Of a stretch of DNA of 25,408 nt, positions 15,702 through 22,192 are shown in pieces (within the stretch, counting starts at the first letter, position 1; every line of letters begins with the position of its first letter). Source of the DNA: Flavobacterium psychrophilum (GTDB taxonomy: Bacteria > Bacteroidota > Bacteroidia > Flavobacteriales > Flavobacteriaceae); assembly GCA_945866505.1 (NCBI GenBank), contig CAMBHH010000022.1:1-25408 (forward strand), in the 5' to 3' direction. The notes beneath the pieces were generated by a model that did not search any database, had not been told where the DNA came from, and saw only the letters and a list, made by a program, of their open reading frames with translations. A program made the translations under genes and the position numbers.

Positions 15702-17102
15702 TTATTTTTTGTGATAACCTAGTATTTCTAGAACTTCATCAGCGGTCTGTTGTTCTGAAAAAATTTCTGTCGCTAAGATTCCGTTTTCATCACGATCAAT
15801 CAATATATGTTTAGGTTGCGGAATCAAGCAATGATGTAAACCGCCATAGCCACCAATAGTTTCTTGATAAGCTCCCGTGTTAAAAAAACCAATGTATAGT
15901 GGTTTTTCTTTAGAATATTTTGGCAAATAAATGGCATTCATATTTTGTTCAGAGTTGTAGTAATCATCGCTGTCACAAGTTAGTCCACCCAAAAGTACTC
16001 TTTCATAAGTGTCGTTCCATCGGTTGACTGCCAACATCACAAAACGTTTGTTAATTGCCCACGTGTCTGGCAAAGTGGTTATAAATGAAGAGTCAATCAT
16101 ATTCCATTTTTCTCTATCATTTTGTTGCTTTTGATACAAAACTTGATAAATAGCACCGCCGCTTTCACCTACAGTATAGGATCCAAATTCGGTAAAAATA
16201 TTTGGCACTTCAACTTCGGCTTCGTCACAAGCAATTTTAATTTGATTGATGATTTCGTCAATCATATATTGATAATCATATTCAAAAGCCAAGGAATTTT
16301 TAATCGGAAATCCTCCACCAACATTAAGGCCATCAAGTGTTGGACATTCTTTTTTCAACGCTACATACACTTTGATACATTTTACCAATTCATTCCAATA
16401 ATAGGCAGTATCCATGATGCCAGTATTGATAAAAAAGTGAAGCATCTTAAGCTCTAAATTTTTATTTTCTTGGATTTGTTTTCGATAAAAAGGCAAAATG
16501 TTTTTGTAACCTATTCCTAGTCTTGAGGTGTAAAATTCAAATTTTGGTTCTTCTTCAGCTGCAATTCGGATTCCTATTTGAAATTTGCCTTTGATTTCGG
16601 CTTGAAGCAAATCTAATTCTTCATAATTGTCAATTATCGGAATTGTTTTTTTGTGTCCATTGTTGATTAATCTTGCAATGTTTGTAATATATTCGTCACG
16701 TTTGAATCCGTTACAAATTACAAATGTATTTTTGTTGATTTTGCCATTTTTCATCAAATTTTCCACAATATGGATGTCAAATGCCGATGAAGTTTCGATA
16801 TGAATATTGTTTTTGAAAGCCTCATTCATTATGTATTCAAAATGCGAACTTTTTGTACAATAACAATAAAAATATTTGCCCTCATATTTGTTTTTTTCCA
16901 TTGAATTTCTAAACCAATCTTTGGCTCGTTGAATACTTTTTGAAATTTGAGGCAAATAGGTAAATTTTAAAGGTGTACCATATTTTTCTACCAATTTCAT
17001 CAAATCAATGTTGTGAAACTCCAGATTGTCTTTATTTAATGTAAATTCTTCCTGAGGGAAATAATAAGTTTGGTTTATTAAATCGAAATATTTTGTATTC
17101 AT
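15702..17102 (-). CDS. speA: Arginine decarboxylase, short PLP fold-III type
   Basis: The enzyme is predicted to convert arginine to agmatine, the first step of the polyamine route. The 466-residue protein has the alanine-racemase-like barrel with the PLP lysine at Lys84 (YCYCTKSSHFEYI) and the phosphate-binding loop in GLNVGGGFPIK; the C-terminal beta domain carries GLTCDSDDYYN, with the Cys and Asp of the second active-site half. It is much shorter than E. coli SpeA (about 630-660 residues) because the inserted helical bundle is absent. Short forms like this are typical of Bacteroidota and are also related to diaminopimelate decarboxylases, but the ETSSAFDIHIVE and FFINTGIMDTAYY patterns favour the arginine enzyme. 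The usual agmatinase partner is not next to it. Confidence 0.85.
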   Translation of the reverse strand: MNTKYFDLINQTYYFPQEEFTLNKDNLEFHNIDLMKLVEKYGTPLKFTYLPQISKSIQRAKDWFRNSMEKNKYEGKYFYCYCTKSSHFEYIMNEAFKNNIHIETSSAFDIHIVENLMKNGKINKNTFVICNGFKRDEYITNIARLINNGHKKTIPIIDNYEELDLLQAEIKGKFQIGIRIAAEEEPKFEFYTSRLGIGYKNILPFYRKQIQENKNLELKMLHFFINTGIMDTAYYWNELVKCIKVYVALKKECPTLDGLNVGGGFPIKNSLAFEYDYQYMIDEIINQIKIACDEAEVEVPNIFTEFGSYTVGESGGAIYQVLYQKQQNDREKWNMIDSSFITTLPDTWAINKRFVMLAVNRWNDTYERVLLGGLTCDSDDYYNSEQNMNAIYLPKYSKEKPLYIGFFNTGAYQETIGGYGGLHHCLIPQPKHILIDRDENGILATEIFSEQQTADEVLEILGYHKK

Positions 17103-17154
17103 TTGATTTTTTGTATTTTAGATTATTTAATTGCTATATTAACTAAACTAAAAT

Positions 17155-17334
17155 TCAAACTCTGATATTTTCAAAAATGATTTGGAGTTTTTCATTTTCG
17201 GCTTTTAAAAAGGAAAAAATATCAAAACTAAAAGTATCTTTAATAGTAAAAAACCGCTTCAATATCCTCAAAAAAGAATTACTGGTTTGGTTTTTAGTGG
17301 AACTATTGTTCCTAGTGCTTTGATTTTTTTTCAT
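17155..17334 (-). CDS. Small 59-codon ORF between aroB and arginine decarboxylase, unknown
   Basis: An uninterrupted ATG-to-TGA frame encodes 59 residues. The N-terminal part is polar and basic (MKKNQSTRNNSSTKNQTSN), and the rest is amphipathic and hydrophobic (SFLRILKRFFTIKDTFSFD, then IFSFLKAENEKLQIIFENIR). It is oriented with its neighbours: 56 nt after the aroB stop and 52 nt before the arginine decarboxylase start. A -7 box (17340-17347) ends only 5 nt before the ATG, so a transcript from it would begin at or near the start codon. That leaves two readings: a leaderless small protein, or simply the 5' leader of the decarboxylase mRNA. No family is recognised. Confidence 0.4.
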   Translation of the reverse strand: MKKNQSTRNNSSTKNQTSNSFLRILKRFFTIKDTFSFDIFSFLKAENEKLQIIFENIRV

Positions 17335-17339
17335 TGCTG

Positions 17340-17371
17340 CAAATGTAAAAAATATTATATACCAAATACAA
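17340..17371 (-). promoter_or_regulatory. Probable promoter for the polyamine block
   Basis: On the minus strand TTG (17371-17369), a 21-nt spacer and TACATTTG (17347-17340) match the Bacteroidota pattern. It would drive arginine decarboxylase with a leader of about 230 nt that contains the 59-codon ORF, and possibly the DHS-like and acidic-protein genes. Confidence 0.45.
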
Positions 17372-17390
17372 TCCTTTTTTATAAAAATAA

Positions 17391-18458
17391 TTAAGATTGA
17401 TAATCTTCGAAGGCCTTTAAAATCAACTCGTTTTCTACCGATTGATTTATTTTTATTTTTCCTATGCCTTCAATCAATGCAAACTGAATGTTTCCGTACT
17501 CATTTTTTTTGTCATGAATGAGTAATTTTATTATAGGATGAATATCGGTTTCCTCAAAAATCACATCTTCATAAATCGATTTAATCGTTGTTTTGATTTG
17601 ATCGTATTCTTGTTGATTTATCAAGTTTTTTTCTAATGAAATAAAACTTTCTAAAATCATTCCTATAGCAATTGCTTCGCCGTGTAATAAGCTTTTTTTA
17701 TTATCGTTTTCCAAAAAATAACTTTCGATAGCGTGTCCCAAAGTATGACCAAAATTCAATGCTTTACGAATATTTTTTTCGGTGGGATCTTGCAGTACAA
17801 TTTCATTTTTTATTTCGACAGAACGATAAATTAATTCATCGAAATCAGCAAAATCGATGGCTTTCAAATCTAGAAATTGTTCCCAATAGCCTTCGTCATA
17901 AATCAATCCGTGTTTGAGCATCTCGGCTAGTCCTGAACGCATTTCATCTTTAGAAAGCGTTTCCAAATATTGCGTATCGATAAGCACCATTTTAGGAACA
18001 TTGATAACACCAATTTGGTTCTTAAGATTGCCCAAATCAACACCAGTTTTTCCTCCAACAGAAGCGTCAACCATTGATAATAAAGTGGTTGGAATATGAA
18101 TAAAATCGACCCCACGCTTGAATGTTGAAGCTACAAAACCGCCCAAATCAGTAACAACTCCTCCACCAAGATTGAGAACTAGACTTTTTCTATCACCACC
18201 AAGCTCGGTTAAAACATTCCATAATTGTACGCAGGTTTCTATATTTTTGTTGGGTTCACCCGCTTCAAATTCAACAATTTCAATGGTAAGATTAGTGGCT
18301 AAATAAGGTAAAAATTTAGACAAACAAAACTCATTGGTATTGCTATCTACTATTATAAATAGGTTAGAATAGGTACTTTCTATGAGGAATGAATTTAGCG
18401 CTTTGTATCCTGTTTCATTAAAATATATTGGATAATTATTGGCTTGAATTGATTTCAT
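17391..18458 (-). CDS. aroB: 3-dehydroquinate synthase
   Basis: AroB converts DAHP to 3-dehydroquinate, the second step of the shikimate pathway, using NAD and a divalent metal in the cytosol. The 355-residue length is normal. Signature blocks are VLNLGGGVVTDLGGFVASTFKRG (NAD site), IPTTLLSMVDASVGGKTGVD (substrate loop), MRSGLAEMLKHGLIYD with the metal-binding Glu, and the two metal histidines in FGHTLGHAIES and LLHGEAIAIGM. It is divergent from proline dehydrogenase with a 92-nt gap. AroE of the same pathway is at the right end of the window but is not linked to it. Identification is firm. Confidence 0.96.
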   Translation of the reverse strand: MKSIQANNYPIYFNETGYKALNSFLIESTYSNLFIIVDSNTNEFCLSKFLPYLATNLTIEIVEFEAGEPNKNIETCVQLWNVLTELGGDRKSLVLNLGGGVVTDLGGFVASTFKRGVDFIHIPTTLLSMVDASVGGKTGVDLGNLKNQIGVINVPKMVLIDTQYLETLSKDEMRSGLAEMLKHGLIYDEGYWEQFLDLKAIDFADFDELIYRSVEIKNEIVLQDPTEKNIRKALNFGHTLGHAIESYFLENDNKKSLLHGEAIAIGMILESFISLEKNLINQQEYDQIKTTIKSIYEDVIFEETDIHPIIKLLIHDKKNEYGNIQFALIEGIGKIKINQSVENELILKAFEDYQS

Positions 18459-18523
18459 AATTTTTGCTTATTTAAATGTGCAAAATAAGGTATTTTTTAC
18501 TGAATAATTCTCAAAACTCTCTA

Positions 18524-18531
18524 TATATTTG
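18524..18531 (+). promoter_or_regulatory. Probable -7 element of the proline dehydrogenase gene
   Basis: TATATTTG matches TAnnTTTG and lies 19 nt before ATG 18551, which would give a leader of about a dozen nucleotides. No clear TTTG is found at -33, so an activator may be needed or the site may be weak. Confidence 0.42.
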
Positions 18532-18550
18532 TGGAAAAATATAACAAATA

Positions 18551-19720
18551 ATGAAAAATTTATTCGATAACACACAAATTGCCTTTTCATTAAAAAGCGA
18601 TACCGAACTCGACAGAGCTTACTTTTTGTTTAAATTGATTGCAAATGAGCCACTTGTTCGCATTGGAACTGCGGTTACAAATTTTGCCTTAAAAGCAAGT
18701 TTACCTGTCGAAGGATTGATTCGTGCCACTGTTTTCGACCATTTTTGTGCAGGTGTGAATGAGCATGATAGCTTAAAAGTAGTCGACAATTTATTTACCA
18801 AAGGAGTTTCTTCGGTTTTAGATTATTCTGTAGAAGGTAAGGAAGAAGAGGAACAGTTTGACGCTGTTTTAGAAAAAACCTTGAAATTGATTGATTTTGC
18901 GAAAGAAAAAAAATCAATTCCATTTGCTGTTTTCAAGCCATCAGGTTTTGGTCGCATCGATTTATACGAAGATGTCGGTTTAGGAAAGAAATTAACATCA
19001 GACGAAACCGAAGAATGGAATAGAATAATAGCGCGTTTCGAAAAAGTATGTAAAGCCTCTTATGATAGTGACGTAGCCTTATTGATTGATGCCGAAGAAA
19101 GTTGGATGCAAGATGCAGTCGATAATTTAGTTGAAGCAATGATGGCGAAATACAACAAGTCAAAAGCAATTGTTTTTAGTACTTTGCAAATGTATCGTTG
19201 GGACCGCATGGATTATTTGAAAAAATTACACGAAAAAGCAAAACAAGAAGGATTTTTTATAGGCATGAAATTAGTTCGTGGTGCATATATGGAAAAAGAA
19301 AATGATCGTGCTGTTGAAAAAGGGTATCCAACACCAATTTGTGCTTCAAAAGAAGCCACTGATGAGAATTACGATGCTGCAGTAAAATACATGGTAGATA
19401 ACATTGACATTATGTCTATTTTTGAAGGAACACACAACGAAGCAAGCACGTATTTCTTGATGAATTTAATGGAAGAAAAAGGAATAACTTCAACAGATGA
19501 AAGGATTTGGTTTGGTCAATTGTACGGAATGAGTGACAATATCAGTTATAATTTAGCCGAAAGTGGTTATAATGTAGCCAAGTATTTACCTTTTGGTCCT
19601 GTAAAAGACGTAATGCCTTATTTGATTCGTCGTGCCGAAGAAAATACTTCGGTTGCAGGACAAACGAGTCGAGAATTGACAATGATAAAAGCAGAGAGAA
19701 ATAGAAGAAAAGGGAAGTAG
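18551..19720 (+). CDS. Proline dehydrogenase (stand-alone, FAD-dependent)
   Basis: The enzyme oxidises proline to pyrroline-5-carboxylate, passing electrons to quinone through FAD at the inner membrane. The 389-residue barrel protein has the family blocks: AVFKPSGFGRIDLYED, ALLIDAEESWMQDAVD, FSTLQMYRWDRMDYL, GMKLVRGAYMEKE, FEGTHNEAS, FGQLYGMSDNISYNLA and the diagnostic C-terminal YLPFGPVKDVMPYLIRRAEEN, whose two arginines hold the proline carboxylate. The aldehyde dehydrogenase half of bifunctional PutA is absent, as is normal in Bacteroidota, where the second enzyme is encoded elsewhere. It faces the ABC exporter gene, and the gap between them is filled by a palindromic repeat. Confidence 0.95.
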   Translation: MKNLFDNTQIAFSLKSDTELDRAYFLFKLIANEPLVRIGTAVTNFALKASLPVEGLIRATVFDHFCAGVNEHDSLKVVDNLFTKGVSSVLDYSVEGKEEEEQFDAVLEKTLKLIDFAKEKKSIPFAVFKPSGFGRIDLYEDVGLGKKLTSDETEEWNRIIARFEKVCKASYDSDVALLIDAEESWMQDAVDNLVEAMMAKYNKSKAIVFSTLQMYRWDRMDYLKKLHEKAKQEGFFIGMKLVRGAYMEKENDRAVEKGYPTPICASKEATDENYDAAVKYMVDNIDIMSIFEGTHNEASTYFLMNLMEEKGITSTDERIWFGQLYGMSDNISYNLAESGYNVAKYLPFGPVKDVMPYLIRRAEENTSVAGQTSRELTMIKAERNRRKGK

Positions 19721-19732
19721 TTTTTTAAAATG

Positions 19733-19857
19733 GAACACGGATAACACGGATTTACTTCGTAAAGACGCGGATAAAAACTGATCTTAATTGCAGAAATAAA
19801 ATGCAAATCAGTTTTTATCCGCGTTTTCGCTTTAGCGAATCCGGGTCATTCGCGTTC
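19733..19857. repeat. 125-nt palindromic repeat with cloverleaf potential
   Basis: Nested inverted repeats fill the gap between two convergent genes. Outer arms are 19733-19750 and 19840-19857 (14 of 18 bases pair plus one G-T wobble). A small hairpin TTTAC-TTC-GTAAA (19751-19763) sits on the left and TTCGC-TTTA-GCGAA (19826-19839) on the right. The central 18-bp perfect stem is 19765-19782 with 19807-19824, around a 24-nt loop that itself contains TTGCA...TGCAA. The result is a four-armed cross. The outer left arm repeats the unit ACGGAT. It may act as a bidirectional transcription stop and probably belongs to a dispersed REP or MITE-like family, which one window cannot prove. Confidence 0.72.
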
Positions 19858-19862
19858 ATAAA

Positions 19863-21650
19863 TTAAGAATTACTAAACTGCAAATTGCTCAAATTTTTAT
19901 AAATACCGTTTTCTAATGTAATCAACTCCTGATGAGTTCCTTGTTCTGCAATAACGCCTTTGTCGAGGACCAAAATCTGGTCAGCACTGCGAATAGTAGA
20001 AAGACGATGCGCAATAATAATACTCGTTCTTCCTTCCATCAAGATTTCTAGCGCTTCCTGAACCAGTTTTTCGCTTTCACTGTCTAAAGAAGAAGTTGCT
20101 TCATCCAAAATTAAAATACTCGGGTTTTTTAATAATGCTCTTGCAATGGCAATTCTTTGTCTTTGTCCTCCTGAAAGTTTTATGCCTCGTTCACCAACCA
20201 ATGTTTCAAATTTTTCAGGAAAACTTTCAATAAAATTCGAAGCGTTGGCTTGTTTTGCAGCTAATCTAATTTCGTCATCGGATGCATCTGGATTTCCATA
20301 GGCAATGTTTTCTTTGATGGTTCCACCAAATAAAATCACATCTTGTGGAACAATACTCATATTGCCACGAAGATTTTCTAGTTCATAATCATAAATGTTT
20401 TTGCCATCAATCAATATTTCACCGCTATCAATATCATAAAATCGCAATAGCAGAGAAGAAATCGTTGATTTTCCTGCGCCACTTGGCCCTACAATGGCTA
20501 TTTTTTGACCAAAGTTAGCTGTGAAGTTCACACCTTTTAGCACTTTCATTTCTTTTCGAGAAGGGTAAGTGAAACCCACATTTTTGAAAGTCACATTGCC
20601 TTGTATCTTTTGAACAGTATGTGAATTTTTTGTAGAATCTATTTTCTCTGGAGTTTCGTCCAATAATTCAAAAACACGTTCGGTGGCTCCAATCGCCTTT
20701 TGAATTTGGGCGTACAATTCGGCAATACCTCCAAAAGAAGCTCCAACAAATGTGGAATACAAGACGAAAGAAATTAATTGCCCAACGCTCATTTCGCCAC
20801 TAATACTCAATCGAACACCAAACCAAACCACGGCAACAATAGCTCCAAAAAGACAAAATATAATAAAAGAAGCAAAATAACCTCTATATTTTCCGCCTTT
20901 GATGGCGAGTTTGACAACTTCTTTTATTTTTCCGTCATAACGGGCAATTTCATACCACTCATTGGCGAAAGCCTTGACAATACTGATTCCTTGCATCGTT
21001 TCCTCTACAATTACTTGACTTTCGGCAACTTGATCTTGTACTTTTTTGGAATATTTTCGAATGAAACGACCAAAAATTACTGCTGCTACTGCTACCAGCG
21101 GAACTACAGAAAGCATCAACAAAGTTAATTTGATGCTTTCAGTTGCCAATAAAATGATGCCTCCAATAATTAAAATAAATTGTCTTAAAAATTCGGCTAT
21201 TGTTGAAGTTAAGGTGTCTTGTATTTGCGTAATATCAGCACTGATTCGACTATTCAATTCGCCAACACGCTTCTGAGAAAAGAACGACATGGGCAATTTT
21301 ACCAAATTACTGTACAAGGATAACCGAAGATTGGCCAAAGTGTGTTCTGTAAAATTGACGAATAGCGATAATCTAAAAAAGGAACAAATAGATTGTAGAA
21401 ATAGAATAACTATAAGTAATAAGGCGATATTGTTGGCCTGCTCATAACTTTTATTTTTCACACTATCAATCAGCATTCCCATTAATTTTGGAAACGCCAA
21501 GGCAGTTGCACCAGTTAGCAATAGGAAAATTAATCCAATATAAAATTTCCAGCGATGACTTCCAGCATAATTAAAAATTAAAACAGCCTTGTTTAATGAA
21601 GATTTAGTAATTTTTGATTTTGGTAAATCATTTTCTTTGAAGTGTGCCAT
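19863..21650 (-). CDS. ABC exporter, fused permease and ATPase (MsbA-like)
   Basis: The 595-residue half-transporter has an N-terminal ABC_membrane domain (residues about 35-315) with hydrophobic helices such as FYIGLIFLLLTGATALAFP, IALLLIVILFLQSICSFF, FILIIGGIILLATES, LTLLMLSVVPLVAVAAVIF and FIIFCLFGAIVAVVWFGV. A C-terminal ATPase domain follows: Walker A GPSGAGKST at 388-396, Q-loop IVPQDVILFGGT, signature LSGGQ at 492-496, Walker B ILILDEATSSLDSES, and the switch histidine in IIIAHRLSTI. It should homodimerise and export lipids or hydrophobic compounds from the inner membrane. Lipid A flipping (MsbA) is possible, but drug or peptide exporters look the same. Its promoter seems to lie 20 nt upstream of the ATG. 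Confidence 0.92.
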   Translation of the reverse strand: MAHFKENDLPKSKITKSSLNKAVLIFNYAGSHRWKFYIGLIFLLLTGATALAFPKLMGMLIDSVKNKSYEQANNIALLLIVILFLQSICSFFRLSLFVNFTEHTLANLRLSLYSNLVKLPMSFFSQKRVGELNSRISADITQIQDTLTSTIAEFLRQFILIIGGIILLATESIKLTLLMLSVVPLVAVAAVIFGRFIRKYSKKVQDQVAESQVIVEETMQGISIVKAFANEWYEIARYDGKIKEVVKLAIKGGKYRGYFASFIIFCLFGAIVAVVWFGVRLSISGEMSVGQLISFVLYSTFVGASFGGIAELYAQIQKAIGATERVFELLDETPEKIDSTKNSHTVQKIQGNVTFKNVGFTYPSRKEMKVLKGVNFTANFGQKIAIVGPSGAGKSTISSLLLRFYDIDSGEILIDGKNIYDYELENLRGNMSIVPQDVILFGGTIKENIAYGNPDASDDEIRLAAKQANASNFIESFPEKFETLVGERGIKLSGGQRQRIAIARALLKNPSILILDEATSSLDSESEKLVQEALEILMEGRTSIIIAHRLSTIRSADQILVLDKGVIAEQGTHQELITLENGIYKNLSNLQFSNS

Positions 21651-21670
21651 TTAATTTATTTAAATTTTTA

Positions 21671-21678
21671 CAAATATA
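21671..21678 (-). promoter_or_regulatory. Probable -7 element of the ABC exporter gene
   Basis: On the minus strand TATATTTG matches TAnnTTTG and ends 20 nt before ATG 21650. A TTG upstream is only about 14 nt away, shorter than the usual 19-21 nt, so the -33 part is unconvincing. Confidence 0.4.
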
Positions 21679-21779
21679 ATACTATACTTATTCAACTTTA
21701 ATATGACCGCAGCTATTTCTGTATGGATTTAACGTTTGTTCGGGCTGCTTAAATTAATCTTAATTTTTTTTTTATTTAG

Positions 21780-21810
21780 TTTGCAAATACGATTTATAGG
21801 TATATATTTG
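21780..21810 (+). promoter_or_regulatory. Promoter of the valine tRNA pair
   Basis: TTTG (21780-21783), a spacer of exactly 19 nt and TATATTTG (21803-21810) are a perfect match to the Bacteroidota housekeeping promoter. The tRNA begins 15 nt after the -7 box. This is the best promoter in the window and supports its Bacteroidota origin. Confidence 0.8.
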
Positions 21811-21824
21811 CACACCTTTAAAAA

Positions 21825-21899
21825 GGGCGATTAGCTCAGCTGGTTCAGAGCACCTCGTTTACACCGAGGGGGTCGGGGGTTCGAACCCCTCATCGCCCA
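21825..21899 (+). tRNA. tRNA-Val, anticodon TAC
   Basis: The 75-nt cloverleaf has acceptor GGGCGAT with ATCGCCC, D-stem GCTC/GAGC, anticodon stem CCTCG/CGAGG with loop TTTACAC (anticodon TAC at 21860-21862), a 5-nt variable loop, T-stem GGGGG/CCCTC with TTCGAAC, and discriminator A. A35, C36 and A73 agree with valine identity. No CCA is encoded, so it is added after transcription. Confidence 0.97.
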
Positions 21900-21901
21900 C
21901 G

Positions 21902-21932
21902 AAAACTTCAACAGAAATGTTGGAGTTTTTTT
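21902..21932 (+). terminator. Hairpin with GAAA loop and T-run between the two tRNAs
   Basis: AACTTCAACA (21904-21913) pairs with TGTTGGAGTT (21918-21927) with one T-G wobble around a GAAA tetraloop, followed by a T-run to 21932. It has the form of an intrinsic terminator, yet it stands between two tRNA genes. It may be a partial terminator or a processing site. Confidence 0.65.
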
Positions 21933-21944
21933 ATACAAAGAAAA

Positions 21945-22019
21945 GGGTCATTAACTCAGTTGGTTCAGAGTGTCACGTCGACAACGTGGAAGTCACTGGT
22001 TCGAATCCAGTATGACCCA
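21945..22019 (+). tRNA. tRNA-Val, anticodon GAC, with unusual C33
   Basis: The 75-nt cloverleaf has acceptor GGGTCAT with ATGACCC, D-stem ACTC/GAGT, anticodon stem TCACG/CGTGG, variable loop AAGTC, T-stem ACTGG/CCAGT with TTCGAAT, and discriminator A. The anticodon loop is TCGACAA, giving anticodon GAC at 21980-21982. Position 33 (21979) is C where almost all tRNAs have U. G3-C70, U4-A69, A35, C36 and A73 all agree with valine. T32 could also pair with A38 and shrink the loop to five bases. No CCA is encoded. Confidence 0.88.
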
Positions 22020-22192
22020 CTTCAACACTGCATTTGGCGCGTTTTTATTCGCCAAAATAAGATTATTATTATACCACTTTTACATTCTTAAGAGTCCAGC
22101 CAAGGAGCAATATTTCATTAGTTATATCAAAGCGCAAGAAATTTTATTTATTTCAGGTTGAATTTAAATAGTGATTTTAAAAAATATAAAAA

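Noticed and set aside
20778..21276. Two + strand frames inside the ABC exporter
   Set aside because: Antisense to a complete transporter with all ATPase motifs; composition reflects the reversed membrane segments.
22033..22056. Hairpin TTTGGCG...CGCCAAA after the second tRNA
   Set aside because: Seven base pairs are present but no T-run follows, so I do not call it a terminator with confidence; it may still end the tRNA transcript.
21970..22161. Open frame starting inside the second tRNA
   Set aside because: It begins within the tRNA body and its product has no recognisable pattern.
22020..22192. Possible integration scar downstream of the tRNA pair
   Set aside because: No integrase, no repeat of the tRNA 3' end, and a housekeeping gene (uvrB) directly follows.
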